Program-made: the position numbers and the translations under genes | NCBI GenBank assembly: GCA_021850555.1 | Contig: JAJZLX010000142.1 | Location: 1-36,035, forward strand | Length of the DNA: 36,035 nucleotides | Reading direction: 5' to 3' | DNA from: Pseudomonadota bacterium | GTDB taxonomy: Bacteria > Pseudomonadota > Gammaproteobacteria > Steroidobacterales > Steroidobacteraceae | Shown here: positions 32,966-36,035 of the stretch, one piece after another | Layout of the letters: each line of letters starts with the position of its first letter | Position numbering within the stretch: the stretch's first letter is position 1 | The notes under the pieces: model-generated | Database searches by the model: none | What the model was told of the DNA's origin: nothing | The model's input: only the letters and a program-made list of their open reading frames with translations

Positions 32966-33513
32966 CGATGGGCTCAACAGACCGCGCCGCTCCTTCGCCG
33001 AGTGTTCCCGACTGGTCCCGGGAAGCCAAGCGGGTCCTTTCCTGGGATCCCTCGCGATCGCTGCTGGCAAGCATCCGCTCCTATCAGCGCCACAGAGGAT
33101 CCAGGTGGCCCTGGCGCGGACTGCTTCGCAGGCTTGCGGTCCTGCGGCATCGCTTCTGGAGCCTTGTCACCGGGGCGGAGATTCCCCTCAATTCCCGCAT
33201 CGAGGGCGGCCTGATGATTCCCCATCCGAACGGGATCGTCATTCACCCCGACAGCGAGATTGGTCCGAACTGCTTCATCCTGCAGCAAGTGACGCTCGCG
33301 TACAACGCCAATGGCGCCCCGCGACTGGGTGGCAACGTCCTGGTCGGCAGTGGGGCAAAACTCCTGGGAGGCATCAGGATCGGCGATAACGCGCGCATTG
33401 GCGCCAATGCCGTGGTGCTGCAGGGCGTTCCGGACGGGGCGACCGCCGTCGGCGTGCCGGCGCGCATCATCACCCTCCGGCAGGGAGAGTCAGTGCCATC
33501 CTGCTGCGGCTAG
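32962..33513 (+). CDS. Serine-acetyltransferase-like hexapeptide acyltransferase 2
   Basis: A 183-residue left-handed beta-helix protein. The GTG at 32962 overlaps the dioxygenase stop; ATG at 32968 is an alternative. The N-terminal helical part is followed from about residue 78 by IPLNSRIEGGLMIPHPNGIV, then EIGPNCFILQQVTLAYN, GGNVLVGSGAKLLGGIRIG, DNARIGANAVVLQGVPDG and the closing AVGVPARI. The organisation is as in the acetyltransferase at 22292-22795, but the two are clearly different genes. It likely O-acetylates a sugar or another alcohol, perhaps the one made by the dioxygenase. It is convergent with the sulfotransferase across 190 nt. Confidence 0.88.
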   Translation: MTMGSTDRAAPSPSVPDWSREAKRVLSWDPSRSLLASIRSYQRHRGSRWPWRGLLRRLAVLRHRFWSLVTGAEIPLNSRIEGGLMIPHPNGIVIHPDSEIGPNCFILQQVTLAYNANGAPRLGGNVLVGSGAKLLGGIRIGDNARIGANAVVLQGVPDGATAVGVPARIITLRQGESVPSCCG

Positions 33514-33703
33514 GCGCTGCGCTGCGCGTGCTGACGGGCCGGCGATTGCCGTCATGGTCCTGGCCGTCGCGGGCGCGAGTCCCGAATCTGCCGTCACGGC
33601 GTCGGGTCTGAGCCTGATCTGCCTGCAGCATATGAGATGAGACGCAGCCTCGCTGTACGGCTGTCGCGAGCCGGCCGCGGCTGCGCAGCGCGGGCGGCGG
33701 CTG

Positions 33704-34681
33704 TCATTTCAGATTCCGGTCGATGATCCGGTCGATGGCGCGCCGGGCCGCAAGATTCATGCCGGGCAAGCCGAGCCTGCGCGAAAGCGTTTCGGCAATC
33801 ACGAGTCCAAGCCCGAAATGGACAATTCGAAATCTGAATATCCCGAGTCTCGACTGCACGCTCAGCCACGCATCACGCACACGACCCGGTCGTGCGACCT
33901 GTGCCGAGCTCATTTCATATCCGCGCTCCTGCAATTGCGGTCCGAGCCGCGCCTCGAGCAGTTGCAGGCGTTTGCGCGGCATCGTCCGCCGCCATTTGTG
34001 GTTATTCTTCGGATCCGGCCACGAATAGGTCGAGGTCTTGACGTAGTCGAACATCCGCTCGCTGTACTCGACGCCCGCGAAGTCGCAGATCCTGCGCAAT
34101 TGGCAACGCGGGTCTTCAGTCAGGTCCTCGTATCGAACCTCGATCCATTCCGCCGGCATCAGCGTTTTTCGCACTTGCGACCATTCGGCTTCTGCGCTGA
34201 GCCAGGTATTGGCCGCGACATACTCATTGCCCGCCCACCCCATCTGAACCACGGAGATTGCCACGTCGCGTCCGTCGCGGAACAGGTATATGTACTTCGC
34301 GCGAGGCCAAACATAGCGGAGCTTGCGGAAATCATAATGTACCGTCGCCCCGACGATGCTCTTGCCGAGTCTCGCGCGCTTCTGCCGCAGAAAGTCATTC
34401 AAGAGCGCGCGATACCCGAGAGTCTCGTCGATCGAAAAGCCGCTGTGGCGAAAAACGCGATCCTCCGACAGGAATTTCCGGTATGCGTCCAACTGCGGAA
34501 AATCGCCTGCGTCGGAGATGCGGGTAACGAAAAACTCGGACTCCTGGTTGAAAGCGATTTGCGGATGGTGATCGAGCATCAGGCGCAGCATGGTGGTGCC
34601 CGAGCGTTCGGAGCCGACGAGAAATATCGGCACCGCCGAGACATCGTCGTGATTTTCCGGCGCACCCACGGCGGCAATCAC
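33704..34681 (-). CDS. PAPS-dependent sulfotransferase
   Basis: A 325-residue sulfotransferase. The 5'-phosphosulfate loop is FLVGSERSGTTMLRLML (about 20-36), and the 3'-phosphate motif is LFRDGRDVAISVV (about 131-143). WIEVRYEDLTEDP and the C-terminal basic segment fit the carbohydrate/general sulfotransferase family. It transfers sulfate from PAPS to a hydroxyl, probably on the polysaccharide or its lipid-linked repeat. The start is ambiguous: GTG 34681, or GTG 34669 which has GAGGTG 9 nt upstream. It is 18 nt after the PIG-L gene and probably co-transcribed with it. No cysD/N or PAPS-forming gene is in the window. Confidence 0.9.
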   Translation of the reverse strand: MIAAVGAPENHDDVSAVPIFLVGSERSGTTMLRLMLDHHPQIAFNQESEFFVTRISDAGDFPQLDAYRKFLSEDRVFRHSGFSIDETLGYRALLNDFLRQKRARLGKSIVGATVHYDFRKLRYVWPRAKYIYLFRDGRDVAISVVQMGWAGNEYVAANTWLSAEAEWSQVRKTLMPAEWIEVRYEDLTEDPRCQLRRICDFAGVEYSERMFDYVKTSTYSWPDPKNNHKWRRTMPRKRLQLLEARLGPQLQERGYEMSSAQVARPGRVRDAWLSVQSRLGIFRFRIVHFGLGLVIAETLSRRLGLPGMNLAARRAIDRIIDRNLK

Positions 34682-34699
34682 CTCAAGATGCCATCCGCG

Positions 34700-35596
34700 T
34701 CAGTGCAACTGCGCAGATGAGACATCGCAGAGCGTGGAGGCGCGAAGATATCGAAGCGTGGTGCCGGAAAGATTGGTGAAGTACTTCAGTCGCGACATGA
34801 GGTGGATGGGATTTGCCCGACGCAGCACCTCTTGATCAAAAGGATAATTCCTGATCAATGCCGCCTGCGAGACGTACTTTGTCAACATCTTCTCCTTGAG
34901 GCTCCGCTCGGCTTCCGTGCAGGAAGTGCGCCAAAAAGGATGGTCCGCGACGTATGGATCAGCCGGGAATCGGATATTGACAAGAGGCCGTGCCAGCGGG
35001 GCCTCCCTGTTGTATTCAGCCCATTCGTACAGGTTCTCGACGCCCAGGCGGGGCCCGACACATTGAACCAGAAAACTCGTCACGTCGTGATCCCGGTGGC
35101 CGCCTTCGATGGCGTGGACATATAGGGTCTTCGGCCGGTGTGCCGATATGAGAAGCGCAATGTCCTTTGCCGCCTCCGGCATGTATCGGCGCAGCCCCGC
35201 ATCCGGGAATCCGAGGCTGAGTATGTTTTGCGGGGAGATTCCGATGACGCCAAGAGATTCGCACGCTTCCAGATATCGTCTGGCGGCGAGCGCATCCTGG
35301 CTCGATCTGTCACCCCGCCAGTTTCCGCCTCCGTTGGTCGTGAAGGCGACGGTGACCTCGTCTCCATCGGTGCGATGCTTCATGAGGGTAAACCCCAGGC
35401 CGAGAACCTCGTCGTCCGGATGCGCGGCAATGACGAGAACCCCCCCCCGGCGGGGGCAGGGAACGGGAAAGTTGCGCCTGCCGATCAGCCCGTGCGGATA
35501 TGAGATTCCACGCGCCCGCTCCAGCCCCCCCAGGACCAGATCGGGCAGCACGGTGCTCTTCATGAACTGCATCAAGTTCGTTCTAATGACCGACAT
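34700..35596 (-). CDS. PIG-L-family (LmbE-like) zinc deacetylase
   Basis: A 298-residue protein with the zinc motif AAHPDDE (His59, Asp61, Asp62 region) and the second metal/catalytic motif GGHRDHD (about 165-171). TVAFTTNGGGNW and NILSLGFPDAGLR are typical of the LmbE/PIG-L fold. Members N-deacetylate N-acetylglucosamine-containing or similar substrates; in EPS loci they may free an amino group on a sugar or a precursor. The free amine could then be the target for sulfation or amide formation by neighbours, which is inference. A GATAAT box about 60 nt upstream could be its -10. Confidence 0.9.
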   Translation of the reverse strand: MSVIRTNLMQFMKSTVLPDLVLGGLERARGISYPHGLIGRRNFPVPCPRRGGVLVIAAHPDDEVLGLGFTLMKHRTDGDEVTVAFTTNGGGNWRGDRSSQDALAARRYLEACESLGVIGISPQNILSLGFPDAGLRRYMPEAAKDIALLISAHRPKTLYVHAIEGGHRDHDVTSFLVQCVGPRLGVENLYEWAEYNREAPLARPLVNIRFPADPYVADHPFWRTSCTEAERSLKEKMLTKYVSQAALIRNYPFDQEVLRRANPIHLMSRLKYFTNLSGTTLRYLRASTLCDVSSAQLH

Positions 35597-35965
35597 GGTA
35601 CATCAGCTCACGGCCGGGATTCGCGGCATTATCTCGACGCCTCGATGACATTGGCGCAATCAGCGTCTGCCGTATTCACGGCTGATTCCGCGGGCTGGCG
35701 CGGATCTCGGGCCAGCCTTCTTGGCGGGACAGTATGCCTGGCGATTGCGCAATGACAACCTCTTGCGGCTCGGCTTCGCTCAGTCCGGCGCGGCAGGCGA
35801 CCAGGCGTTTTCTCGGCCGTATTGCGAGGCCGGTTGCGCACGCGCGGCGCCGACGCACTTTCCCATGCGGGGGATTTTCCGTAAACTACGCAATTCACCG
35901 TGACTTTCTGCCAGCCTCTCGGCGTTTGAGCTGCACTGAGCGCGGGCTCGACGGGTTAAAGGGCA
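35597..35965. other. Divergent intergenic region between PIG-L and GT4 genes
   Basis: 369 nt serving two divergent transcripts. The leftward side has GATAAT about 60 nt before the PIG-L ATG. The rightward side has TAAACT at 35882-35887 within an AT-richer stretch, about 80 nt before the GT4 start. Neither has a clear -35. Open frames of 60-89 codons look like chance frames. No other structure was recognised. Confidence 0.4.
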
Positions 35966-36035
35966 ATGCACGTCGCATTCTGGTCTCCGGCCTGGCCAAT
36001 AGGGAAGCATCCGAACGGTATCGTCGCTTACGTGA
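35966..36035 (+). CDS. Glycosyltransferase family 4, first 23 codons (runs off right edge)
   Basis: ATG at 35966 opens a frame to the end of the window. The translation, beginning HVAFWSPAWPIGKHPNGIVA, is the characteristic first strand and loop of GT4 enzymes of EPS loci (F-W-S-P-x-x-P...NGI). AAAGGG lies just upstream (35958-35963), rather close to the ATG. Only the N-terminus is visible, so the sugar and even completeness are unknown. Confidence 0.72.
   Translation, partial: MHVAFWSPAWPIGKHPNGIVAYV

Noticed and set aside
1..36035. PEP-CTERM substrates, exosortase, CRISPR arrays, tRNAs, insertion sequences
   Set aside because: I looked for PEP sorting signals, direct-repeat arrays, transposase motifs and tRNA-like sequences on both strands and found none. 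The XrtA link rests only on the Wzz, kinase, ligase and hydrolase resemblance.

Overview
The window is GC-rich, gene-dense bacterial DNA with many GTG starts. It reads as the inside of a large exopolysaccharide (EPS) locus of a proteobacterium. The chain-length determinant (779-2389) and tyrosine autokinase (2386-3279) closely resemble the versions found in XrtA/EpsH (exosortase A, PEP-CTERM) EPS loci. The AMP-ligase, carrier protein, PLP decarboxylase and tandem hydrolase that follow recall the enzyme set usual in those loci. A gammaproteobacterium (Nevskiales/Steroidobacter-like) is my guess, at low confidence. No exosortase or PEP-CTERM protein lies inside the window. I found no tRNA, rRNA, CRISPR array, insertion sequence or phage gene. 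Both edges cut glycosyltransferase genes.

Layout. 1-236: 5' part of a WecB/TagA/CpsF glycosyltransferase, leftward. 779-3279: Wzz-type protein and BY-kinase, rightward. 3514-8686: rightward run of carrier protein 1, AMP-ligase, ketoreductase-type SDR, MetY-like PLP enzyme and group II PLP decarboxylase. 8732-10011: leftward pair of MetA-like acyltransferase and carrier protein 2, coupled by an ATGA overlap. 10170-15684: rightward run of acyl-CoA-dehydrogenase-like flavoprotein, truncated class II aminoacyl-tRNA-synthetase homologue (amino acid:carrier-protein ligase type), HSL-family hydrolase, SnoaL-like protein and a fused double alpha/beta hydrolase. 15802-19318: leftward GT4 and two Gfo/Idh/MocA oxidoreductases. 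20089-24133: leftward glycosyltransferases, a hexapeptide acetyltransferase and a decayed GT4. 24715-27330: ATP-grasp ligase and FAD oxidoreductase. 27364-29481: large leftward two-lectin-domain lipoprotein whose leader carries a clear c-di-GMP-I (GEMM) riboswitch. 30267-33513: GMC oxidoreductase, 2OG-Fe(II) dioxygenase and a second hexapeptide acetyltransferase. 33704-35596: leftward sulfotransferase and PIG-L deacetylase. 35966-36035: start of a GT4.

How it may work. Glycosyltransferases, MocA oxidoreductases, acetyltransferases, the deacetylase and the sulfotransferase would build and decorate a polysaccharide whose length is set by the Wzz/kinase pair. Embedded in this, 3514-15684 looks like a compact amino-acid-on-carrier-protein pathway. 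It has two carrier proteins, each with a plausible dedicated loading enzyme (an ANL ligase and an aaRS-like ligase). It also has homoserine acyltransferase and sulfhydrylase homologues, a flavin dehydrogenase, a decarboxylase and several hydrolases. It has no ketosynthase and no NRPS condensation domain. I know of no described product for this combination. It is the best candidate in the window for an undescribed system, either making an unusual amino acid or amine, or placing an aminoacyl group on the polysaccharide. The c-di-GMP riboswitch in front of the lectin lipoprotein ties a probable matrix protein of the same locus to biofilm signalling.
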